Position numbers and translations under genes: made by a program | Notes under the pieces: generated by a model | Database searches by the model: none | Told to the model about the DNA's origin: nothing | The model's input: only the letters and a program-made list of their open reading frames with translations | Shown: positions 8,455 to 16,907 of the stretch, one piece after another | How the letters are laid out: the number at the start of each line of letters is the position of its first letter | How positions within the stretch are numbered: the stretch's first letter is position 1 | Source: Limnanthes douglasii subsp. nivea | Taxonomy: Eukaryota > Streptophyta > Magnoliopsida > Brassicales > Limnanthaceae | DNA: 64,000 nt | Assembly: GCA_036936605.1 (NCBI GenBank) | Contig: JAUPFV010000005.1 | Location: forward strand, 158,039,195 to 158,103,194 | Direction: 5' to 3'

Positions 8455-10310
8455 GGATCCAAACAAAAATAGACGATCCAAGAGAGACTCCTAGTGCTAA
8501 TCCATATTGAAGAGGTTGAAGTGCGTGACTTAGCGAATGGGAAGAGTGTCAAAATTGGGGCTAAATTGTCATCTGAATTGAAAGAAGAGTTAATATTTTT
8601 CTTATTTAAGAATTTACATGTGTTCGTCTGGTGTAATGAAGATGTAACATGTGTGCTACCTAGTGTCATTAGTCACAAGAGATCTGTGTGATCCGATGTG
8701 GGCCCAGTAATACAAAGAAAAATATCATAGTCTACAGATAAATCTGAAGCGATTGTTAAAAAGGTAGACAAACTAACAAAAGTGAGGCATATCCGGGAAT
8801 CTTAGTATCCATTATGGAAAACAAAGGAAGTGCTCGTAAAGAAGAAAAATGGTAAATGGCCAATGTGTATTGATTTCACCAATATCAATAGGGAGTATCC
8901 CAATGATCTTTTCCTTGTTCCTCGAATAGATCAGCTGGTGAATTCCATTTAGGGAAACAAATTGTTATCTTTTACGGATGTTCTTATTGGATACAATCAG
9001 ATACAAATGGATCTGAAGGACCATGATCATACAACGTTTATCAGTGATATGGGCTACACTGTTACAAGATAATGAAATTCAATTTAAAGAATGTAAGGGC
9101 TACTTACCCGTGCTTGGGTAACAAAATATTTTCCATTCAAATTGGGAGAAATATAGAGTTTATATCAATAACATGATACTGAAAATTCCAAGGGAAGAGG
9201 ATTATCTATTTAACCTCAAATAAACGTTTTCTAATTTGGAAGCCACCAATTTAAAGCTAAATATAGAGAATTGCACTCTTGGAGTGTGAGCCGAAGAATT
9301 CTTATGGTACATTATTAATGAGAAAAGGATCCATGCATACCCAATGCAAATAGTTGCATTGTTGGCTATGGACCCTCTTCGGTCCATAAAATAAGTTTAT
9401 GTGTTAACTGGAAGGTTGGCAGCTTTGAATAGGTTTATCTCGAGGTTATTGGACAAATGTTCATAATTTTTCCAAATGTTGAGAAATGCGAATTCAATTG
9501 GCATTCCTTGAAAACAAGAAGCATTTATCTTCGCCTAAAACTCTGTTCGAATCGGCCATCAGATAAAGACTCTATGTATACCTGGCAGTATACCATCATG
9601 TTGTAAGTGCAGTTAGTCCAAGAGGTTGCCAATTACCCTAGCCTAATTTATTAAATTCGTAAGAGCTTGTTGGATGTTGAAGAAAGATACCTAAAGTTGC
9701 CTTTTACCTTGGTGATAGCAGCAAAAATAATTATGCCTTATTTTCAAGGGCACTCCATCACAGTTCGAACTTCTTTTTTACTTAAAATCATGTTGTAAAA
9801 ATCGGATGTATCGGCTCAAATGACCAAGTGGTTGTGGAACTGGGGGATTATGACATCAATTTTTCTCCTCGAACAACAATCAAGGCACAAACTATAGCAA
9901 ACTTCTTGGTTGAGTTCCATTAAGAAAGACCTTATGTAGAATCTTCAATCAATAAACCTGGAAAATAATGGGTAATTTGGACAGACAGAGGATCAAGTAT
10001 GATAGGCCATGGGGCATGAATTTGTTTATTATCCCCATTTGGAGACTTAATGTACCAAGCCATACGTTTTGGTTTCAAGGCATCAAACAATGGAGTGGAG
10101 TACGAAGCTGTAATAGTTGTGTTAAGGCTTGCTCAAATATGTGGTGCCAAAATAATCCGATTTATAATTTATTCGCAACTTCTCATGCATTAGCACAGGG
10201 ACAATCTGAAACAATAAAAGAACAGTTGGTGAATTATTTGCAAGTATTGAGAGAAGCTTTTTCTTGCTTTAATTGTGTAAAGTATGAAAAATAAATCCTT
10301 TCCATAATAA
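8455..10310 (+). pseudogene. RT-RNase H relic of Tat element D
   Basis: The first open stretch (8494-8691) corresponds to the region before RT in element A (VEVRDLANGKSVKIGAKL). RT fragments follow, with KKNGKWPMCIDFTN at about 8840-8880 and a degenerate active site near 9155-9175 where the two Asp have become Asn (YINNM). gRNase H fragments (LPFTLVIAAK, about 9700) and part of the archaeal-type RNase H (9968-10290) follow in shifting frames. Multiple stops make this a clear pseudogene. Confidence 0.8.
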
Positions 10311-10374
10311 CGACCCTCAAAATGTAAGTTGAAAATGAGGAAAGTTTTCAAATATCTATAATACTCAATTAATA

Positions 10375-11226
10375 CTGGAGGTATGGTATCCAAGAGTTCA
10401 TTACTGAAAGAAACGTTCCCGAAGACAAAAGCTTAGCTAAGAAGTTGAATTTTAAAGTACACGGGTTTTGGGTTTTGAGAGGGACCTTCTATAAAAGGGC
10501 TTTAACCAAGCTTTTGTTGTGTTGCCTCAGATCTGATGAGTCTCAAGTAGTTTGATCTATATAATGGGGAAAGGTCTGTTCATTATGGCTATAAAGCTTT
10601 AACTAGAAGACTCTTATTAGCAGGATATTATTAACCATTGTTTATTTTTATCTTTTTCATCCCAAGCCAATAGATAGATTGAGATTGTAAATAGAACTAT
10701 TTTGATAGTTCTAAAAACGAATCTAGAAGGGGCGACAGACAAATGGAGAAATTACTTACACGAAGTTTTGTGGGCCTATCAAACTACTCCACATAGAGCT
10801 ACAAAATAATCTCCTTTTGCCTTAGTCAATATGATGGATGCAATAACACCGATAGAATCTAATTTTCCTTCTTTTAGGGTTGAAAATTATTCTGAAGAGG
10901 ATAATGAGACTACAATAAGACCTCAACTAGATTTGATTGAAGAAAACATAATTAAATCTCATTTAAGAACTATCATTATTAAGGTTTAATAAGGAGCATA
11001 TATGCATCTAAGGTGAGAAGAAGAGAATTTGAAGTGGGGGATGTGGTTTTAAGAAAAGTATTTTTACACAGCAAATACATGAAATTCGGAAAATTGGTGC
11101 CAAATTAGAAAGGACCATACACTGTATATGAAAATATTAAACATGGGATGTATCGATTAACTGATTAAGAAGATAATATTTTAAGGAACCTATAGAATAT
11201 CAAACACTTAAGGTTATATCTTGAAT
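10375..11226 (+). pseudogene. Integrase relic of Tat element D, catalytic core deleted
   Basis: Pieces of the N-terminal zinc-binding region (about 10400-10640, e.g. HYGYKALTRRLLLAGY) are joined directly to the region around the third catalytic residue (VNRTI near 10690) and to WAYQTTPH. The stretch that should carry the first two catalytic Asp is missing. The C-terminal GPYTVYENIKHG part reaches a stop near 11226. Compared with element A, roughly 350-400 bp of the core have been lost. Confidence 0.75.
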
Positions 11227-11399
11227 AAATATGTGTTATAAATATTTACCTCGTTTTGATTCATTGTAAATAATTGGAGGTATACTATTCCATAGCCTGG
11301 TGGCTTCGGGAGGTTTTACTGAGATGTCCAAATTATTATCAATCTATCATATTTGCCTTTAGAATTTGTTTATAAGTATGGCATGTGTATGATAATTTT

Positions 11400-11985
11400 T
11401 ACATGCCTTCAAATGGATTACCTTTGAATGGCTTGTGTATGTTAATTTCTTTATGCCTTCGAATGGATTGCCTTCGAATGGATTGCCTTCTAATGGCTTG
11501 TGTATGTTAATTTTTCGTTATGCCTTCGAATAGATTACATTCGAATGGCTTGTTTATGATAAGTTTTTTGTGCATTTGAATGTATTAACTTCGAGTGATT
11601 GTATGATAATTTTTTTATTCCTTTGAATGGATTACCTTTGAATGTTTTTTGTATGATGAACTTTTTCTGCCTTCAAATAGATTACCTTCTAATTTATTTT
11701 GTATGTTAAGTTTTGTATGCCTTATAATAGATTACCTTCAAATAGCTTGTGTATGTTAAGTTTTCTTTATTCCTTCGAATGGATTACCTTCGAATGTCTT
11801 GTGTATGATAAGTTTGTTATGCCTTTGAATTGATTACCTTCGAGTGGCTTGTGTATGAAAAGTTTTTTATGCCTTCGAATGGATTACCTTCGAATGACTT
11901 GTGTAGGTTAATTTTAGTATGCCTTCGAATGGCTTGTATATATTAAGCTTTGTATGTCTTCAAATGGATTGTCTTAGAATAGTTT
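11400..11985 (+). repeat. ~50-bp tandem repeat array in the 3' UTR of element D
   Basis: About eleven diverged copies, period roughly 49-51 bp. Each contains the words TGCCTTCGAATGG, ATTACCTTCGAATGG and CTTGTGTATG. It starts about 170 bp after the integrase stop. Variable tandem subrepeats between integrase and 3' LTR are a known trait of plant Tat elements and a source of satellite DNA. Confidence 0.85.
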
Positions 11986-12239
11986 GTGTTGAAAGATTAA
12001 TTACCTTTAAATAAACTGAACCAATAAATAAATATATGAATATATAAGGAAATAAGCTAAGTTGAAGAGATGATAGTTGATACTAAATGCCTCGGAAACC
12101 CTCAGGACTTGATATAATCTTAATCTAAAAAACAACAAAATGTTTTGGCATTACCAAAGACTTATCCTAAAACTTCCAACCAACTATAACAAAAACTTCC
12201 TTGTGTACAACAAGGACATACATGTTACAATAAAATTTG
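11986..12239. other. Spacer between element D array and coiled-coil ORF relic
   Basis: No coding or repeat signal is recognised. No LTR of element D could be identified here, so its 3' LTR is probably lost or too diverged. Confidence 0.4.
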
Positions 12240-13254
12240 AATTTATTAACCTTTATGCTCTTTCCTATCGGTTTCTTCTTCTTCCTCTTTCTCTGAACTC
12301 CCATTTCTAAAATCCCCTTCATCGTTGTTGTCGGAACCATCACTGGGTGAATCCTCAGAGATACCAAGTTGATTGGCTATAAGCATGTCAGGGGACAACA
12401 AATTAGTTGGGACCAATCCCCATAAAGACCCAATGACTAGTGTGGGGAACTTCTTATAGAACTCCAACATCATATTTGGTTTGGTTTATGCATCCTTCTT
12501 GTGTAAGGAATCTACCACCCCATCGGCATATGCGTCTATAGCATCAGCTGCCTCTTGGGTGGATTTTTCTTTGAGAGAGGCTATTACATATTCTCGATTT
12601 TTTATAAGAGCTTCTTGAGTGTTCTTATCGCCCAATAAACGCTCAATGGTGGCAATATCATCAGTTTTATGGTTCTTCATTGAAGTAATCTTCCCACGAC
12701 TTCATAATTGCAGTTTAATAATCAAATTGCAGCTTTTCATGATCAGACTTTACCTTGACCAACTCTTCTTTGACTAATCTGACCTCTTAGGATAAACGGT
12801 CAGCTTTGGTTTTTTTTATCTTCAATGGGCGCTTTTAGATTATTGTTCTCATATTGAAGAGAAGTGATGTTGGTTTGGGACCTCACTTGTCTCTCTAATT
12901 CAACAATTGGCCTCATATAAATCAGCACTGAATACCCAAGTATATCGTGCTCCTTCGAAAATTCAAATGGAACCCCTTCGAACACCACGGTGGTGGCGGT
13001 ACTTGTAGATTTTGGGAAGTCAGTTTCAAAAGTTTCAAAGTCAAACGTCTCAATACCTTATATTGTATTTACATCTCTGAACGTCTGCCTCTCAGAGGGG
13101 AGGTAATAGAGAAGAAAGATCATATATTGTGGTTGGTGGAGGTTCAATTGTACAAATTATTGGAGGAGTAATTTAAGAAAGGAGGACTATCTCTAAACGA
13201 GTCAATGTATTATTCATGTTCTTGTATTTTTTTTATCACTTCCTTCCTTACCCC
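12240..13254 (-). pseudogene. Coiled-coil ORF relic, C-terminal half (gypsy-associated accessory ORF?)
   Basis: Minus-strand fragments at 12800-12988, 12486-12680 and 12246-12473 (the last two in one frame, split by one TAA) read as a charged helical region (VELERQVRSQ, IATIERLLGDK, SLKEKSTQEAADAIDAYA). An acidic tail follows (SEKEEEEETD). This layout resembles the C-terminal half of the plant 'putative gypsy type transposon' proteins, which have a conserved N-terminal domain, a basic linker, a coiled coil and an acidic end. The upstream half continues at 19714 across the insertion of element C. The family assignment is by layout and weak motif similarity only. Confidence 0.45.
13250..13254. 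repeat. Target-site duplication of element C, left copy
   Basis: acccc here and acccc at 19714-19718 flank the two LTRs exactly. A 5-bp duplication is the usual product of Ty3/gypsy integrase. Confidence 0.95.
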
Positions 13255-13582
13255 TGAAGAGTAAAAAGATGGTCCGAGGGTGATTTTGTTATGTGAGGAT
13301 TTGTTGATAGAGGATTAGTTGAGTGTTAGATCTAGAGAGAGAAAATGCAAAAATGGTAGAGAGAGAAAGTCGTACTATTCATCTTGAGATTCGTGAAGCG
13401 TGTGTGGTCCTTTTATAGTACAATTGCGGACCCCACACGCTTTAATCTGGTTTAATTACATCTTTTGGTCCCCCTTTAAGGTTCCTTCCTATTTTAACCA
13501 TATCTTTACAATTCATGCATTTTAGCCCTTACACCTTTATTTCTACGCATTTTGGCCCTTATACATTTATTCTTCCTCATCA
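13255..13582 (-). repeat. 3' LTR of element C
   Basis: 328 bp, plus strand starts tgaagag and ends cctcatca. It aligns without gaps to 19386-19713 with four substitutions. It contains TATAAAA (minus strand) at 13411-13417, flanked by a 14-bp inverted repeat. Confidence 0.95.
13397..13441 (-). promoter_or_regulatory. TATA box inside a 14-bp inverted repeat (3' LTR copy)
   Basis: Arms AGCGTGTGTGGTCC (13397-13410) and GGACCCCACACGCT (13428-13441) pair at 13 of 14 positions. The 17-bp loop starts with the TATA box (TATAAAA on the minus strand, 13411-13417). The same structure is at 19528-19572 in the 5' LTR. Confidence 0.7.
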
Positions 13583-13594
13583 GTAGCCCCCCAG
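13583..13594 (-). other. Polypurine tract of element C
   Basis: Minus strand CTGGGGGGCTAC abuts the 3' LTR start. A G-rich run at this position is where plus-strand DNA synthesis would be primed. The CTAC between the G-run and the LTR makes the exact primer end uncertain. Confidence 0.6.
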
Positions 13595-14094
13595 TCTTAG
13601 TAAAAATCGTTTTGCTAAGACTGAAAAATTCTCCTGTCAGGCCAAAATTATTCCTCCTTCGAACTGCATGAATCCTTCGAAAAGTAGCTCCACAAAACCC
13701 CTTGGCATTATCGAAGTCATGAACAGTCAAAAGGTCGCTCCACAAAACCCCTTCGACAAACCATCTCTTCGCACCGTTTATAAACCTCCTCGAATATCTG
13801 AAAAAAGGCCTCTTCGAACTTCTACTGTACCGAGTAGCCCCCTCAATCCTTGCAACATTTTAAGCAAAATGGTCGTCGGACAATTATGTACTTAGGCGAA
13901 AAATGGTGCTAGGATTGATGATGTCACTGCACAAATACCAACGTCAGCATACTTTTGGAGAAACGGTACCCATTCTTTTGACACGCATAAATCGAGAAAT
14001 GGTCCAAATTTTTCGAACTTATTATTTCACTAGCCCTTCGAACAATGAGCACTTGGATAAATTCACTAATTCTTTTGGCCTTCGACAGAATTTA

Positions 14095-14335
14095 ACTTAG
14101 ATAAATTTAGCAGGTTGTATGTTTATCATTAGACCTTCGAACTCCAACTTACTTGGCCTTCGAACAATTTGTACTTAGATAGATATAGCAAGTTTTATAC
14201 TTGCAATTTGGCCTTCGAATGCCAACTCGCTTGGTCTTCGAACAATTATTACTTAGATAGATTTACCAAGTGTTATACTTGCCATGAGGCCTTCGAATGC
14301 CAATCTGTTTGGCCTTCGAACAATTTGTAGGGTCT
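14095..14335 (-). repeat. ~80-bp imperfect tandem repeat, element C 3' UTR
   Basis: About three copies sharing GCCTTCGAATGCCAA, TTGGCCTTCGAACAA and TACTTAGATAGAT at regular spacing of roughly 80 bp. Confidence 0.75.
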
Positions 14336-14394
14336 CCGAAAAAATAAAAATAACAAATAAAAAATAATTGTAAGGAAAAAATATTCTCGATTCA

Positions 14395-14620
14395 TTACTG
14401 AGAGTGGCTTCGAGGCACGCCTTAAAGTGACCCGGAAAATAGTTCGAAGGTCACAAATTATCGTGGCACACCTTAATGTGATCCGGAGAATAGTTTAAAA
14501 GTCCCAAAACATCGTGGCACACTTTAATGTGACCCGATGAATAGTTCGAAGGTCCCAAAACATCGTGGCACACTTTAATGTGACCTGATGAATAGTTCGA
14601 TAGTCCCAAAAAATAAGTCA
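14395..14620 (-). repeat. 51-bp tandem repeat, element C 3' UTR
   Basis: Four to five copies of a 51-bp unit containing GTGGCACACTTTAATGTGAC and GAATAGTTCGAAGGTCCC. Neighbouring copies are highly similar. The unit is distantly related to the adjacent 49-bp unit (shared GGCACA..TGTGAC..AATAGT). Confidence 0.85.
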
Positions 14621-14629
14621 AAGAATAGA

Positions 14630-14865
14630 AATTCGAGGCACATGTTACTGCGACTCAAAAAATAGTATGAGGGACAACAATTTGAGGCACGTGCGACTGT
14701 GATTCAAAAAATAGTGTGAGGGACAACAATTCGAGGCACATGTGACTGTGACTCAAAAAATAGTGTGAGGGACAACAATTCGAGGCACATGTGACTGTGA
14801 CTCAAAAAATAGTGTGAGGGACAATAATTCGAGGCACATGTGACTGTGACTCAAAAAATAGTTAA
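14630..14865 (-). repeat. 49-bp tandem repeat, element C 3' UTR
   Basis: Five copies of a 49-bp unit with GAGGCACATGTGACTGTGAC and AATAGTGTGAGGGACAACAA. The last three copies are nearly identical, indicating recent expansion. Confidence 0.9.
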
Positions 14866-15019
14866 AGGCAAAGAAACTTTGTATTAATGGGATCACCGAA
14901 GCACCTCATTAAAACCTTCATGTGCCTAACAGGGTAGGAAAGAGTGTGTCCTCACCAAAATTTTTCCCGAGGGATACATAGAAAGTGAAAAGAAATACAA
15001 TATTTTCTCCGAGCTCTTG

Positions 15020-16231
15020 CTAATCGAGGTACAGCTTTAAATACTCAATATTCCAAGGTAAGCGGAGATATCGTCCATCTTTATCTTTCAACCGATAAGT
15101 GCCTGGTTTTATCCTTTCGGTGACCGTATATGGCCCTTCCCAATTAGGGCCCAGCTTCCCCAAACTCTTGTCCTTAGTGTGTAAGAAGATTTTCCGTAGG
15201 ACCTTGTCTCCCACCTGAAAATCCCTATAGTTGACTTTGGATGCATATCGGCTCCGCATAAGAGTTTGATAATGAAGGGAAGTCAGCTGCGCCCGTTGCC
15301 TCTTTTCCTCCACCAGGTCTAAAGCCAACGCTCTATGCTCTTTATTGGTGTCTGAGTCATAAGTTGCTATTCGATGTGAAGGGAAGAGGATCTCTGGAGG
15401 GACCACGGCATCCATTCCATAAACTAAAGCGAAAGGGGTCACAGCGGTGGCGGTTCGCGGGGTCGTTCGATATGCCCACAACACCTCCTGTAAATAGTCG
15501 GGCCATTTTCCTGCCTTACCTTCTAAGTTCTTTCTCAGCCCGTCGAGGATTGTGCGATTAGTTACTTCCACCTGGCCATTTGCCTGAGGGTGAAATGGTG
15601 CCGAGAAACATTGTCGTATGCCCCTTGACACACAAAAACTCTGAAATTCTTTGTTATCAAACTGTGGTCCATTGTCCGTTGTAATCTGCAATGGTACACC
15701 AAAACGACAACAGATGTTAGACAAAACGAATTTGATCACATCATTGGCTTTCGTGCCCGCAAGTGGCTCAGCTTCCACCCACTTAGAAAAATAATCGACG
15801 GCCACAATTATCGTCTGTCTGCCCCCAGAAGCCATCGGTAGAGGTCCAACCAAGTCAATGCCCCATCTGTCAAAAGGAACTGCCTCTGGGATGCTTTCCA
15901 TCAACGCTCCTGGCTTGTGGATTACATTAGCATACCGCTGGCACGTGTCACAACGTTTAACCAGATCTTTTCCATCAGCCGAAATAGTTGGCCAATAATA
16001 ACCTGCCAAGAATACCCTGCGTGTCAAAGCTTTATATCCACAATGAGCGGATCCTTCGCCGTCATGTAACTTGGAGAGGATAACTTGCGACTCGTATCCG
16101 CTCAAGCACCTCAGTAATGGCCGACTCAGAGATTTCTTATACAGCGACCCATCCAGCAAAATGTAACCGTGCGACTTAAATCTAACTTTTCTGGCTTCAT
16201 ATTTGTCGGCGGGCAAAATGTCATGAGCCAA
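15020..16231 (-). CDS. Integrase, element C
   Basis: 403 residues. Zinc-binding residues are H56, H63, C94 and C97. Catalytic residues are D126 (GIDLVG), D186 (TTDNGPQF) and E222 (NGQVEV), again D-D-35-E. The C-terminal GPYTVTERIKPGTY matches the integrase of element A. All key residues are intact. The ATG at 16231 lies just before ILPADK, the linker between RNase H and integrase in pol, so it is not a native start: normally this domain is cut from a Gag-Pol polyprotein. The RT frame upstream is one frame off because of the deletion junction at about 16225-16245, so this integrase can no longer be fused in frame to Gag-protease. Confidence 0.9.
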   Translation of the reverse strand: MAHDILPADKYEARKVRFKSHGYILLDGSLYKKSLSRPLLRCLSGYESQVILSKLHDGEGSAHCGYKALTRRVFLAGYYWPTISADGKDLVKRCDTCQRYANVIHKPGALMESIPEAVPFDRWGIDLVGPLPMASGGRQTIIVAVDYFSKWVEAEPLAGTKANDVIKFVLSNICCRFGVPLQITTDNGPQFDNKEFQSFCVSRGIRQCFSAPFHPQANGQVEVTNRTILDGLRKNLEGKAGKWPDYLQEVLWAYRTTPRTATAVTPFALVYGMDAVVPPEILFPSHRIATYDSDTNKEHRALALDLVEEKRQRAQLTSLHYQTLMRSRYASKVNYRDFQVGDKVLRKIFLHTKDKSLGKLGPNWEGPYTVTERIKPGTYRLKDKDGRYLRLPWNIEYLKLYLD

Positions 16232-16781
16232 AAGGATCCATGAAAGATAGCAATCGATTTCCGGAGGTCGAGTCTACTAATTGATCAATGCGCGGGACAG
16301 GAAAAGTATCCTTAGGACAAGCGCGGTTTAAATCTGTGAAGTCGATACACATCCTCCACTTGCCATTCTTCTTCCTCACCAACACCGGATTTGACGCCCA
16401 TAGGGGATAGTGCGACTCACGAATATGACCAATACTTAAAAGTCGCTCGACTTCCAACAAAATTGCTGAGGCCTTTTCCGGGGAGACAGGCCTCCTTTTT
16501 TGGACTATTGGTCGGAGATCCGATCTCAAGGCAAGTTGGTGACATATAATCTCCGTCGGCACCCCAGTGACATCCTGCGCACACCAAGCGAACATATCGA
16601 GCTTATCAGATAAAAAAGCAATTAACTTCCCTTTAAATTCGGGGGAGAGATGGACCCCTATTTTTAGAACTTTGCCAGCCGCGAACTCATGTGTTGCAGA
16701 ATCCTCCTCCGGGACCTGAAATCTGGGGGCCTCCCTCGGATCATCACAAGGGATGACCTCGGAGGGTAGCCCCTTTAATTG
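16221..16781 (-). pseudogene. Truncated RT (N-terminal part only), element C
   Basis: The frame runs from the TAG at 16782-16784 through the pre-RT linker and the first RT motifs (PVLVRKKNGKW, CIDFTDLNRACPK, LLSFMD). It then passes into PFGS and a stop. Compared with element A, the RT palm with YIDD and both RNase H domains, about 1.5 kb, are deleted. The junction shifts the frame relative to integrase. The frame is the same as that of gag-protease (coordinate mod 3 = 0). Confidence 0.85.
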
Positions 16782-16784
16782 CTA
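16782..16784 (-). promoter_or_regulatory. Candidate TMV-type readthrough stop, gag-pro/pol junction of element C
   Basis: Minus strand GCA TAG CAA TTA AAG, in frame with gag-protease and RT. TAG CAA TTA fits exactly the UAG CAR YYA context known to drive stop-codon readthrough in tobacco mosaic virus. The aligned stop in element A is TAG CAG TTT. Confidence 0.55.
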
Positions 16785-16907
16785 TGCTGAGTCATAGGGC
16801 CCCCCTCGAACTCCCTTGGAGGACAGGGCGATTTGGTAGCATTCTCGTGCCATCTTCTGGCTGCTTCTGACCGTACCAATATTGTTACCGATAACGTACT
16901 TTAGACA

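Larger units (their letters stand above)
8455..11985 (+). mobile_element. Decayed Tat-lineage element D (pol and 3' UTR remnant)
   Basis: A plus-strand relic aligning by eye with pol of element A from just before RT to the end of integrase, followed by a 3' UTR with a tandem array. gag, protease and both LTRs are not visible. Many stops and frameshifts, and a deletion through the integrase core, make it non-functional. Orientation is opposite to A, B and C. Confidence 0.8.
13595..15019 (-). other. 3' untranslated region of element C, rich in tandem repeats
   Basis: About 1.4 kb between the integrase stop and the polypurine tract. CCTTCGAA-type words recur throughout (the same word as in the array of element D). 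Three repeat blocks are annotated separately. Short open frames inside (13668-13895, 13903-14100) follow the repeats and have no recognisable domain. Confidence 0.7.

Noticed and set aside
13668..14100. Two plus-strand frames of 75 and 65 codons
   Set aside because: They fall in the 3' UTR of element C, antisense to it, and have no recognisable domain.
14395..14865. CRISPR-like array of regular repeats
   Set aside because: Units are contiguous without unique spacers and lie in the 3' UTR of a retrotransposon in a plant genome.
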